Position numbers and translations under genes: made by a program
NCBI GenBank assembly: GCA_963742105.1
Contig: CAVUKN010000007.1
Location: forward strand, 372,001 to 436,000
DNA length: 64,000 nucleotides
Reading direction: 5' to 3'
From: Gp6-AA40 sp963742105
Lineage (GTDB): Bacteria; Acidobacteriota; Vicinamibacteria; Vicinamibacterales; UBA2999
Part shown: positions 35,561-44,463 of the stretch, piece after piece
Layout: each line of letters starts with the position of its first letter
Position numbering within the stretch: position 1 is the first letter of the stretch
The notes under the pieces: generated by a model
What the model was told of the DNA's origin: nothing
Databases searched by the model: none
What the model saw: the letters and a program-made list of their open reading frames with translations, nothing else

Positions 35561-38335
35561 TCAGCGATTGGCTCCGTGCGGCACGCGGGCGTTCAACTCA
35601 GTGAACCAGTTGACCACCACCATGATCGTGCGATCGGTGACGGAGCTCGCGGTTGCGCCATCGTTGCGCGCGACGCCGATCAACCGTCCGTCTGGCAGTA
35701 CGTCCACGTTGCGGCGAAGACTGGCTGGGTTCGTCTCGAGTCGGCCCTTGCGCGAAAAGGGCGTCGGCAGTGTGAACGTCACGTTCGGTGCCGTTCGGAT
35801 GATGACCGCGGTGCTCTGATCGAAGTTGGTATTGAAGATCAGCTGATTGTCCCTGGCTCGCCACATCGGGTGACTGGCGCCCGGAATCGGCACGAGATAC
35901 TTGGCGCCGGTGGCTGGAAACGGCTGCACGAATGCCTGGCGGCGCGGTCCCCGGTCCCCAGAAGAAGCTGACGCGTCGAACACGGAATAAAGCACCCATC
36001 GGCCGTCCGGCGAAAACATCCCATCGATCGGCTGACTGGAGCGCACGTCGCCGAACGGGGCAACGGTCTTGCCTGCGAGCGTCAGCACGGACAACGAGGA
36101 CGCCGGGCCATTGTCCACCACCTTGTCTACGGCGAACAACAGGTGCTGCCCATCCGGCGACCATGCCAGCGGGATGTGCTGTGTGCCGGGTTCCGATTTC
36201 GTGAGCCGTTCGGCAACTCCAGAGCCGTCCGCTCGCTGGCGGAAGATCGCCGCGTCCCCTTCTCGGTCGGATTGAAAGGCGATCCACTGTCCGTCCGGAG
36301 ACCAGATTGGCGCTCGGTTGTGGCCGCCGAACGTCAGCCGGCGAGCGGCAGCACCACCGGTCAGGCTGTACACGTAGATATTGGGGTCAATCTCGGCGTC
36401 ATCTTCAAACGCGATCAGCCCTCCGGTTCGCGCCGCACGAGGGTAGCGGTAGCGGCTCGCCGGCAGCGGCAGCCGCTCCATGCCATCCTGGCCATCGAAA
36501 ATGGCTAGCAGCCGGTCCACCTCGTCAGCGCCTCCATTTGCGGGGCCCGGAACGTAAACCAGCGTCCCCGTGTCGGATACGGCGTACTGCGCGAAGCCGC
36601 TGTTCGTTCGTGCAACCGACAGGTTGACTCCGATGTCGACACGTCGAACGCCTTCCACGACCGGCACCGGATCGCCGGATGTGGCGAGGCGATCCAGATC
36701 GAAGGGGGCAGCGACCAGCACGCCTGCCTTCGCATACAGGAGATGACCGGTCGACAGGTAGCGACCGTCCGCGGCGTTGGTCATCACCGTGTGTTGTTGT
36801 CCGTCGGGCGTTTGCACGACGATCCGCCCCTGTTCCCAGCTGTCACTGTCGCTCTTCATCGAAAAGAGCACGCCGCGGTGGTCGGGGAGCAGTTGGGGCG
36901 AGGACAAGATGTCCGCAGTGTTGGCCACGAGGACGGCGGGAACACCACCGTTCGCCGACACGTGCAGAATCCCCTTGCCCGACTGACCGAACACGAGACC
37001 GTCTTCTTCCCACCGAAGTCCGCGCGGGTTCGTAGCCGCGCACAAGGTCGTCGCGACGCCGCCACCGACACTGATTCGCTTCAGGACCTGTTCGCCAGTG
37101 GCGAAGAATGCGACCTGACGCCCGTCCGGTGACAAGGCCGGGCTGGTCAATCCGGAGTCGCCGCTGTTGGTGCCGGCGATCTCGTGCGTGACGGAATCCG
37201 CGAGCGAGCGTAGGTACAGCCGGCTGTTCGCAACGTACACGAAGGCGGCGCCGTCAGGCGATACCGCCAGCAACCGGCGTCCGGTGTTCGTGAAGTTCTG
37301 ACCCTCAGGCAGGCCAATCGGGAATCGTGCGACAGGACCTGGACGCGCGACGGGGCGCAGCAGCCACCCAGCCGCGCCGACGAGTGCCGCGGTGACGATG
37401 ACAGTCGCAGCGAACGGCAACGCCCGCTTCCACCACGCCTTCGGGGCGGCCGGCGCGATGACGGTGACCGGTGCCGCTGTCTCCGGGCGCGCGGACAGCA
37501 GATGCAACGGAACGGCGATGTCTGAATAACGCAGCCGCGGGTCCTTGACGAGGCAGCCGCGGATGATGGCGACCACGGCGGGTGGCACGCTCGCCGGCAG
37601 CGCCGCCCAGTCAGGCTCGCCCCTGACGATCGCCGCCACCGTATCCGTCACGTCGTCGCCGTCGAAGGCGCGTGTGCCGGTGAGCATCTCGAACAGCACG
37701 CAGCCGAACGCCCAGATGTCGGTGCGCTTGTCGACCGGGCGGCCGCGCGCCTGCTCGGGACTCATGTACGGCGCCGTGCCGAGGATCGTGCCCGCCATCG
37801 TCGCCTGCATGCTGAGCGTCGGCGACATCGTCAGGCCGGAACCGACGACTTCGGTCTCGACCATCTTGGCGAGGCCGAAGTCGAGAATCTTCACGCGCCC
37901 GTCCGGCGTGAGCATGATGTTCGCGGGCTTGAGGTCGCGATGGATGATCCCTCTCTCGTGCGCGGCGGCAAGCGCCTCGCCAATCTGTGTGGCGATGGCG
38001 ATGGCCTCGTCGAGCGGCAGGGGACCGCGTTGCAGACGCTGGTCGAGCGATTCGCCGTCGACCAACTCCATGACGAGTACAGTGCTCGGCCCCGAGTGTT
38101 CGAGCCCGAAGATCGCGGCTATGTTCGGGTGACTGAGCGCGGCGAGCACCTGTGCCTCGCGCTGGAATCGCGCGATGCGGTCAGGATCGGCGGCGAACGT
38201 ATCGGGCAGGACTTTCAGCGCGACGTCCCGGGCCAGCTTCGAGTCGCGGGCGCGATACACCTCGCCCATCCCGCCCGCGCCCAGGGCGGAGTGGATGACA
38301 TACGGGCCCAGGTTCGACCCGGGTTGGATGCTCAC
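35561..38335 (-). CDS. Ser/Thr protein kinase with C-terminal TolB-like propeller
   Basis: A 924-residue protein with the full kinase domain: GPYVIHSALGAGGMGEVYRA, VALKVLPDTFAADPDRIARF, HRDLKPANIMLTPDGRVKIL, DFGLAKM and GTAPYMSPEQARG. A transmembrane helix (LPFAATVIVTAALVGAAGWL) follows. TolB-like blades then repeat the pattern (VSPDGAAFVYV, LSPDGRQVAFF, WSPDGQWIAFQ, FSPDGRWVLYS). The protein ends VNWFTELNARVPHGANR. It is a close paralogue of the gene at 30886, with a normal ATG start. It probably senses an envelope signal with the propeller and phosphorylates cytoplasmic targets; the targets are unknown. Confidence 0.93.
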   Translation of the reverse strand: MSIQPGSNLGPYVIHSALGAGGMGEVYRARDSKLARDVALKVLPDTFAADPDRIARFQREAQVLAALSHPNIAAIFGLEHSGPSTVLVMELVDGESLDQRLQRGPLPLDEAIAIATQIGEALAAAHERGIIHRDLKPANIMLTPDGRVKILDFGLAKMVETEVVGSGLTMSPTLSMQATMAGTILGTAPYMSPEQARGRPVDKRTDIWAFGCVLFEMLTGTRAFDGDDVTDTVAAIVRGEPDWAALPASVPPAVVAIIRGCLVKDPRLRYSDIAVPLHLLSARPETAAPVTVIAPAAPKAWWKRALPFAATVIVTAALVGAAGWLLRPVARPGPVARFPIGLPEGQNFTNTGRRLLAVSPDGAAFVYVANSRLYLRSLADSVTHEIAGTNSGDSGLTSPALSPDGRQVAFFATGEQVLKRISVGGGVATTLCAATNPRGLRWEEDGLVFGQSGKGILHVSANGGVPAVLVANTADILSSPQLLPDHRGVLFSMKSDSDSWEQGRIVVQTPDGQQHTVMTNAADGRYLSTGHLLYAKAGVLVAAPFDLDRLATSGDPVPVVEGVRRVDIGVNLSVARTNSGFAQYAVSDTGTLVYVPGPANGGADEVDRLLAIFDGQDGMERLPLPASRYRYPRAARTGGLIAFEDDAEIDPNIYVYSLTGGAAARRLTFGGHNRAPIWSPDGQWIAFQSDREGDAAIFRQRADGSGVAERLTKSEPGTQHIPLAWSPDGQHLLFAVDKVVDNGPASSLSVLTLAGKTVAPFGDVRSSQPIDGMFSPDGRWVLYSVFDASASSGDRGPRRQAFVQPFPATGAKYLVPIPGASHPMWRARDNQLIFNTNFDQSTAVIIRTAPNVTFTLPTPFSRKGRLETNPASLRRNVDVLPDGRLIGVARNDGATASSVTDRTIMVVVNWFTELNARVPHGANR

Positions 38336-38417
38336 AGCGTGCGGATTCTACTGTGAGCGCTCCCGGCCTGGGCAAGAACTGCAGGCGAGCATCTGCGGTC
38401 GCCTCCGGTCGCCGCAT

Positions 38418-39179
38418 CTACGGGGTGCCGCGGACGACTCTCTCGTTCCTGCTCTGAAGCGGCCGCGCGTTCTTGCCAAGGACGCGTTCAAAGGCCGCCG
38501 CCTGCGCGCTCGACAACTCGCCGGTCCGCTGGAGCACGAACCAGGTCACGGTTTCGGAGCAGGGTGGCGTGGTCAGCGATCCATCGTACGTGTAGTAGTG
38601 GCCGAGGTCCGTGAACGCGTCGGCCACGTTGATGGGACGGGCATTCCCGGTGTGATCCCCTGACTTCGCGGGCAGGCTGCCATCGAGCAACTCGGCGAGG
38701 AACGGGTTGCTCTTGCCTACCGTGAACAGCTGCGCGACCACGGCCTTGCGCGGCGAATTTGGCTCAGCAAACACGGCATGAAGCTCCAGCGCCGCATGGT
38801 GGCCGTTAATGGTGTGCTCGGAAGGCGCATGAAAATGGAACTGCGCCAGGTCGTAACGTGCACCGCCAACGGTGATGGCCGCTCCCGGTTCGTACTCCTG
38901 CTCCACGGTATGCCCGTTGTTCACGAGTGCCAGCGGTGTCGGGTGTGCGGTCATCTGCAGCGGCGTCAGCGCTCGATCGACGGTGACGTGATCGATGGCA
39001 ATCGGAGACTGGCGCTTGCTGGTGACGGCGCAGGCCTCCCAGCCCGAGGTGTGCGCCCACTGCGCGGGGCCATGGGCGCCGGAGTAGCCGAACTCCTCGT
39101 GTTGTCCGCGAAGCGTGACCGGCGCCAGCAACGTGACACCGATGACGAAGATGAGAACGATCCGTGGAAGCTTGCTCAT
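38418..39179 (-). CDS. Alpha-type carbonic anhydrase, periplasmic
   Basis: A 253-residue protein with a signal peptide (LPRIVLIFVIGVTLLAPVTL). WEACAVTSKRQSPIAIDH is the family opening. The zinc ligands are in AQFHFHAPSEHTINGHHAAL and LELHAVFAE. GHYYTYDGSLTTPPCSETVT supplies the substrate pocket Thr and the disulfide Cys. It hydrates CO2 to bicarbonate outside the cytoplasm. ATG 39179 begins the signal peptide. Confidence 0.95.
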   Translation of the reverse strand: MSKLPRIVLIFVIGVTLLAPVTLRGQHEEFGYSGAHGPAQWAHTSGWEACAVTSKRQSPIAIDHVTVDRALTPLQMTAHPTPLALVNNGHTVEQEYEPGAAITVGGARYDLAQFHFHAPSEHTINGHHAALELHAVFAEPNSPRKAVVAQLFTVGKSNPFLAELLDGSLPAKSGDHTGNARPINVADAFTDLGHYYTYDGSLTTPPCSETVTWFVLQRTGELSSAQAAAFERVLGKNARPLQSRNERVVRGTP

Positions 39180-39285
39180 GGCGGGCACGCGCTGCAAGAA
39201 GTCGACCTTTGCAATGCCGCCAGATGGTTGGTATCAACCACTGTGACGTTCCCATCGGCGGTGAGGCTCACCGCGGGCAGGATGC

Positions 39286-41408
39286 TCACCGCTGGACGGC
39301 GGCGTGGGTCTCCCGGAGCGCGGCCAGCACCGCATCCATTGCCGCCTGGACCTCGCTGTCGGTCAGGGTCCGCTCCGGCGACTGGAACGTGAGTCGCAAC
39401 GACAGACTGACTTGACCGTCGGGGATGCCCGTGCCCTGATACCGATCGAACTCGGACACAGACACGAGCGTCGGGGGGGCGGCTTGCCTGATCGTCTGGC
39501 GAACCGTCGCGGCCGCAAGCGTGTCGGCAACGAGGATCGACACGTCACGCGTGACCGAAGGGAATCGCGGCAGCGGTTCCACCGCCAGGCGCCGACCCGA
39601 CTCGATCGACGCGACGAGATCGAGATCGATTTCGACGGCGTAGACGGCGTCCTGCGCCGGGATGCCGTGACCGGCGGTGATCACCGGTGCGATCTGGCCA
39701 AGCATGCCGATGTGCACCGCGCCTGCACGCAGCGCCGCGGCGCGGCCTGGCACCAGCCAGGGGACTTCATGTGGTTCGGTGGCGATCGTCACGCCGAGCG
39801 CGTCGCCGATGCGAGCCGCGAGCCCTTTGACGTCGAAGAAGTCGACGCTGCGGGAACCACCGCTCCAGTGGACCGGCACGGCATTGCCAGCCCACACGCA
39901 CGCGAGCGCGCGCGTCTCGCCACGGGTTCGCGTGAACCGGTTGCCGATCTCGAACAGCCGCACGTCGGCCTGCTGCCGCCGGCGATTGTGCGCCACCGCG
40001 TCGAGCAGTCCAGGCAGGGCGGTCGGACGCAGCACCGCAAACGTTTCGGAGAGCGGGTTGGCGATCGGCACGATGTCACCGTCCGCGGCGAACGGCGCCG
40101 AAGCTGCCGCGCTGATGAAGCCGAAGGTGACCGCCTCGCTGAAGCCTGCGCCAGTCAGCACCGCACGCAGCTGCCGGGCCCGGACGATCCGCGGATCCAT
40201 TGCGGCCGGTGGGGCCGTCAGAGCGGGGAAGTGCGACGGAATCCGATCGAAGCCGAAGTGCCGCGCGACTTCCTCGATGAGGTCGACTTCGCGGTGGACG
40301 TCGATCCGTCGCCAGGGAACGACCACCCGCCAGCCGTCCGCCGTTCGCTCGCCGGGCATTCCGAGCGCGTGAAGAATACGCTCGACTTCCTCGTCCGGCA
40401 CCACGGTGCCCAGGAAGCGCGTGATGCGGGCCCGACGCAGCGTCAGCGTCTTCAGATCGCGGAGGGCGTCGGGGAATGCCGCTCCAGCGGGCGGCCAGCG
40501 GCTGGTGCCGGCGCCAATCTCCTCGAGCAGCGTCAGCGCGCGCATCTGCGCTATGAACGGCATGGCCAAATCGGCGCCGCGCTCGAAACGCATGCTCGCT
40601 TCGGTCTTCATGCCGAGCTTGCGCGCGGTTCGCCGAACCGAGAGCGGGTTGAAGTATGCGCTCTCGAAGACGATCGCCGACGTGGTGTCGGTGACTTCGG
40701 AGTCGGCACCGCCCATCACGCCGGCAATGGCCACGGGCCGGTTCGCGTCGGCGATGACGAGCATCTCCGGTGTGAGCTCGCGACGTCTCCCCGTCGAGCG
40801 TCTTGATGCGCTCCCCGGGCTTGCGCCGTGCGGACGCGGATCTCGGCGCCGCCGAGTTTCGTCAGGTCGAAGGCGTGCATCGGCTGGCCGAGCTCCAGCA
40901 GCACGTAGTTCGTGATGTCGACGATGTTGCTGATTGGACGGATGCCGCAGGCCTTGAGCCGCGCCTGCATCCAGTCGGGGGACGATCCGACGTGAACGTC
41001 GGCGACGGCGCCGAAGTACATCTGGCACAGGTCGGCATTCTCGATCGTGATTGCGACGTCGCGCGTCTTTGCCCAGCCGGGACCCGATTCGACGCCGCTC
41101 TGACGCCGCATCTCCAGCAGTTCTTCCGCGGTCGGATCCTTCTCGAACCGGTTCGCCAGGCTCCCGGGTACGTGAACCGGCTTTCGCAGCGGGACATCGA
41201 ATGCAGCGGCGACTTCACGCGCCAGGCCGACGACGTTCATGCAGTCGGGACGGTTCGAGGTGACGTCGAAGTCGAGCACCTGATCGCCGTCGGGCAGACG
41301 CTCGATCCCTTCGAGCGCGAAGCCGCGCAACGACAGGCGCGCGCCAATCTCGTCGCCGGACGCCTCAACGTCGACGAACTCCTTCAGCCAGGACAGCAGG
41401 ACCTTCAC
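39286..41408 (-). CDS. pheT: Phenylalanine-tRNA ligase beta subunit (two frameshifts as read)
   Basis: The start is GTG 41408, overlapping the pheS stop (GTGA). MKVLLSWLKEFVDVEASGDE, FDVTSNRPDCMNVVGLAREV and ISNIVDITNYVLLELGQPMH are intact. Near 40825 one extra base and near 40783 a second shift the frame twice within about 40 bases, inside the segment that should read KPGERIKTLDGETRELTPEM. After that the protein is intact to the FDX anticodon-binding domain ending RETHAAVQR. About 707 residues restored. The gene is essential and normally single copy, so sequencing indels are the likely cause. It forms the heterotetramer with PheS. Confidence 0.88.
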
Positions 41409-42517
41409 AGCGAATCCATCGTCGCGGGGAACTGCTCGAGGAAGCGCAGGTCGTTCTCGTAGAACAGGCGGATGTCGTCGACGCGGTACTTGAGCATGGC
41501 GATCCGCTCGATGCCGGTGCCGAACGCGAAGCCGCTGACTGTCTCCGGGTCGTAGCCCACCGCTTCGAGGACGGCAGGGTGCACCATGCCGCTGCCGAGG
41601 ATCTCGAGCCAGCCGGTCTGCTTGCAGATCGGACAGCCGCTGCCGGCGCAGGCCTGGCAGCTGACGTCGACTTCGGCGCTCGGTTCGGTGTACGGGAAGA
41701 AGCTCGGACGGAGTCGAATCCGCGCCGTGCCGCCGAACAGCTCGTGGACCATGGCCTCGAGCGTCCCCTTGAGGTCGGCCATCGTGATGCCCTCGGCGAC
41801 GACCAGCCCTTCGAACTGCTGGAACATCGGCGTATGCGTCAGGTCGAGGTTATCGCGGCGATACACGCGTCCCGGGACGATGATGCGGACCGGCGGCTTG
41901 AAAGTCTTCATGTAGCGGATCTGCATGGCGGACGTGTGGGTCCGGAGCAGGGTGGCCGCGCGTACCTGCGCCTCCGGGACCCGATCGCGGTGCGCTCCCC
42001 ACGTACCGCCGACGATCGGGGTATCGAGGTACAGCGTGTCCTGCATGTCGCGCGCGGGATGATCCGGCGGCATGTTGAGCGCTTCGAAGTTGTGATAGTC
42101 GTCCTCGACTTCGGGCCCTTCGAGGATCTCGTAGCCCATGCGCGCGAAGATGTCTTCGACCTGCCGCCGCACCTGCATCAGCGGGTGCACGCGGCCGAGC
42201 GGCATCGGCCGGCCCGGCAGCGTCACGTCCACGGCGCCGGCAGGTCGCCGTGTCGCCGCGAGCGCCTGCTGCTTCTCCTCGACCGCGGTCTCGAGCTCGG
42301 TCTTGAGCGCGTTGACGGTGGCGCCGACCTGCCGACGCTGCTCGGGGGGCAGCGCGCCAAGTGTCTTCAGCAGCGCGGTCACCGATCCCGACTTGCGGCT
42401 CAGGAACTCGTCGTGCAGCGATTTGAGGGCGGCGTCGCTGGTGACGCCGGCGAGCCGCGTACGGAAATCGGCACGCAGCGCGTCGAGGGCGCTGTCATCG
42501 GGTGGTGTTGTGGACAC
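41405..42517 (-). CDS. pheS: Phenylalanine-tRNA ligase alpha subunit
   Basis: A 370-residue protein. The N-terminal coiled coil is followed by class II motifs: HPLMQVRRQVEDIFARMGYE, DHPARDMQDTLYL, RTHTSAMQIRYM, PTP-like region GRVYRRDNLDLTHTPMFQQF, and GFAFGTGIERIAMLKYRVDD (motif 3). A Cys-rich insert (VSCQACAGSGCPICKQTG) lies before motif 3; it may bind zinc and is seen only in some lineages. The gene overlaps pheT by four bases and follows rplT. Confidence 0.96.
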   Translation of the reverse strand: MSTTPPDDSALDALRADFRTRLAGVTSDAALKSLHDEFLSRKSGSVTALLKTLGALPPEQRRQVGATVNALKTELETAVEEKQQALAATRRPAGAVDVTLPGRPMPLGRVHPLMQVRRQVEDIFARMGYEILEGPEVEDDYHNFEALNMPPDHPARDMQDTLYLDTPIVGGTWGAHRDRVPEAQVRAATLLRTHTSAMQIRYMKTFKPPVRIIVPGRVYRRDNLDLTHTPMFQQFEGLVVAEGITMADLKGTLEAMVHELFGGTARIRLRPSFFPYTEPSAEVDVSCQACAGSGCPICKQTGWLEILGSGMVHPAVLEAVGYDPETVSGFAFGTGIERIAMLKYRVDDIRLFYENDLRFLEQFPATMDSL

Positions 42518-42630
42518 GGTGATCGGAAATTTTATCCGACGGGACGCGCTGGAAGGACGCCCGTGGGGCGAGCATTGTCAGGCTCGCCGCGCGGACCTGA
42601 CAAGGTCCGCGCCACGGGCGTTAAGTGTGG

Positions 42631-42996
42631 TTACGCTGTCGCCGGCAGCGCGGCCTTGGCCTGCGCGGCGATCTGCGCGAAGGCCGCCGGCTGACTGACC
42701 GCCAGGTCGGCGAGCGTCTTGCGGTCCAACGCGCTGTTGGCGGCTTTGAGGCCGCGAATCAGCTGCGAGTAGGTGGTGCCGTTCTCGCGCGCGGCGGCGT
42801 TGATCCGGACCACCCACAGGCGCCGGAATTCGCGCTTCTTGTGCTTGCGGCCGACGTAGGCATACTTGGCGGCCGTGTCGACCGACTCTTTCGCGGCGCG
42901 ATAGAGCTTGCTCTTGGTCTGGTAGAAGCCCTTGGCACGCGCGAGCAGCTTCTTCCGCTTCGCGCGCCGGACGGTTCCTCGTTTGACTCGGGGCAT
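42631..42996 (-). CDS. rplT: Large ribosomal subunit protein bL20
   Basis: A 121-residue protein with the full bL20 pattern: MPRVKRGTVRRAKRKKLLAR, AKGFYQTKSKLYRAAKESVD, FRRLWVVRINAAARENG. It binds 23S rRNA early in 50S assembly and in other bacteria represses its own operon. It follows rpmI after a repeat-filled spacer. Confidence 0.98.
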   Translation of the reverse strand: MPRVKRGTVRRAKRKKLLARAKGFYQTKSKLYRAAKESVDTAAKYAYVGRKHKKREFRRLWVVRINAAARENGTTYSQLIRGLKAANSALDRKTLADLAVSQPAAFAQIAAQAKAALPATA

Positions 42997-43168
42997 GATT
43001 CCTCAATTCGGCCCGTATGGGCCCGGCTATTGGGTGCGCTCCGCCATGGAGCGACTTCTATTGACCCAGCGACCTCCGGCGCTCACGCGCCGGCAATGCC
43101 AAATGCAAAATGCAAGACTGCCCGAGCGTTCAGCAGCGTTGCCCTGTTGCATTTGTCATTTTCATAAG

Positions 43169-43274
43169 CAGCTACCGGCCACCAGCCACCAGCCACCAGC
43201 TACCAGCCACCGGCTACTAGCCACCAGCTACTAGCCACCAGCTACTAGCTACCAGCTACTAGCTACCAGCTACT
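43169..43274. repeat. Heptamer repeats (CTACCAG/CCACCGG type) between rpmI and rplT
   Basis: About 15 tandem 7-bp units such as CTACCAG, CCACCAG, CTACTAG run to the rpmI stop. It is the longest such array in the window. Confidence 0.85.
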
Positions 43275-43467
43275 TATAAGGCAGCATGCGTTCGAGCTTC
43301 GGGGCATCCGCATCGGATACCTGCCGGGTCCCGCGCATGTGTCGCTTCGACTTCGTCGTCTTGCTGGTCAGGATGTGGCGCTTGAACGCCGAGGCACGGA
43401 CGATCTTGCCCGTGCCGGTCTTCTTGAAGCGCTTGGCCGCGCCTCGATGAGTTTTCAGTTTCGGCAT
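43270..43467 (-). CDS. rpmI: Large ribosomal subunit protein bL35
   Basis: A 65-residue protein: MPKLKTHRGAAKRFKKTGTG, KIVRASAFKRHILTSKTTKS, KRHMRGTRQVSDADAPKLER. Complete and canonical. Its last codons coincide with the edge of the heptamer array. Confidence 0.97.
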   Translation of the reverse strand: MPKLKTHRGAAKRFKKTGTGKIVRASAFKRHILTSKTTKSKRHMRGTRQVSDADAPKLERMLPYK

Positions 43468-43473
43468 ACGTTC

Positions 43474-43735
43474 GTTCCCGCCGGGACCGCTTCGCGGTTC
43501 CCGGCCTACACAACCGAGCCTGCTTCGCGAGGCCCGGCCTACAACCTACAACCATCCGGCTACAACCGGGCCTGCTTCGCGAGGCCCGGGTTACGACCAT
43601 CCGGCCTACACCGCCGGGACCGCTTCGCGGATCCCGGCCTACAAACGGGGCGTCGCAGCGAGCCCCGGCCACCAGCCTTGGCTACCGGCCACCAGCCACC
43701 AGCCACCGGCTAGCCGCTACCAGCTACTCTTCGGT
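43474..43735. repeat. Four GC hairpins plus heptamer tail between infC and rpmI
   Basis: Four units of the form GGGACCGCTTCGCGGTTCCC or GCCTGCTTCGCGAGGC, each followed by GGCCTACAA-like spacers, occupy 43474-43672. CCACCAG-type heptamers fill 43671-43735 up to the infC stop. Confidence 0.8.
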
Positions 43736-44335
43736 CGTGGGAGCCGCTTCGACAGACGCTGCCGCCTCGGCCGCAACGGGTTTCTTGGGCGCGCTCTTGC
43801 GGCCGGCACGCTGCGACAGGATCACGTGCATCTGGTTGCCTTCCTGCCGCGGCATCGTTTCCGCGATCGCGACTTCCTGGAGCTCGCCGATCAAGCGTTC
43901 GAGGATGCGCCGCCCAATCTCGGGATGCGCCATTTCCCGGCCGCGAAAGAAGATCGTCGCCTTCACCTTGTCGCCGTCGGCCAGGAAGCGCTCGATGTGC
44001 TTCTTCTTGAAGTCGTAGTCGTGCTCGTCGACCTTCGGCCGGAACTTGATCTCCTTGACCTCGATCACCCGCTGGTGCTTCTTGGCCTCGCGGGATCGCT
44101 TCTGCTCCTGATATTGGTACTTCCCGAAGTCCATGATGCGGCAGACCGGCGGCACCGCCGTCGGCGAGATCTCGACGAGGTCGAGCCCCTTCTGACGGGC
44201 GATCGCCAGTGCCTGCGGCGGCGGCATGATCCCGAGCTGCTGCCCGGTCTCATCGATCACGCGAACTTCACGGACACGGATGCGTTCATTGGTCCGAACG
44301 CGGTCATCACGGCGGGGCGAGCGATCGTAAGCGAT
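43724..44335 (-). CDS. infC: Translation initiation factor IF-3, AUC start
   Basis: 203 codons. The N-domain AYDRSPRRDDRVRTNERIRV then REVRVIDETGQQLGIMPPPQ is only complete if translation starts at ATC 44335. That codon lies five bases after a perfect GGAGG. The first ATG in frame would remove the conserved N-terminus. IF-3 rejects non-AUG starts and in other bacteria represses its own AUU-initiated mRNA, so the AUC start fits autoregulation. The C-domain (DKVKATIFFRGREMAHPEIG) is intact, with an Ala/Glu-rich tail. Confidence 0.95.
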   Translation of the reverse strand: MAYDRSPRRDDRVRTNERIRVREVRVIDETGQQLGIMPPPQALAIARQKGLDLVEISPTAVPPVCRIMDFGKYQYQEQKRSREAKKHQRVIEVKEIKFRPKVDEHDYDFKKKHIERFLADGDKVKATIFFRGREMAHPEIGRRILERLIGELQEVAIAETMPRQEGNQMHVILSQRAGRKSAPKKPVAAEAAASVEAAPTTEE

Positions 44336-44344
44336 ACAGTCCTC

Positions 44345-44462
44345 CGAACAGTGAGATCGACGAATTGACGGATTTACGAATGGACGAATCGGGAGACGCG
44401 GAGTCTCGGCAATCCCACCATCAATTCGTCAATCCGCAGATTCGTCAATTCGTCAATTCCAC
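44345..44462. repeat. Octamer (AATTCGTC-type) hairpin between thrS and infC
   Basis: GACGAATTGACGGATTTACG starts the left arm near 44350. TCAATTCGTCAATCCGCAGA and two more AATTCGTC units form the right arm up to the thrS stop. Similar hairpins lie at 55157-55270 and 56440-56552. Confidence 0.8.
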
Positions 44463-44463
44463 T

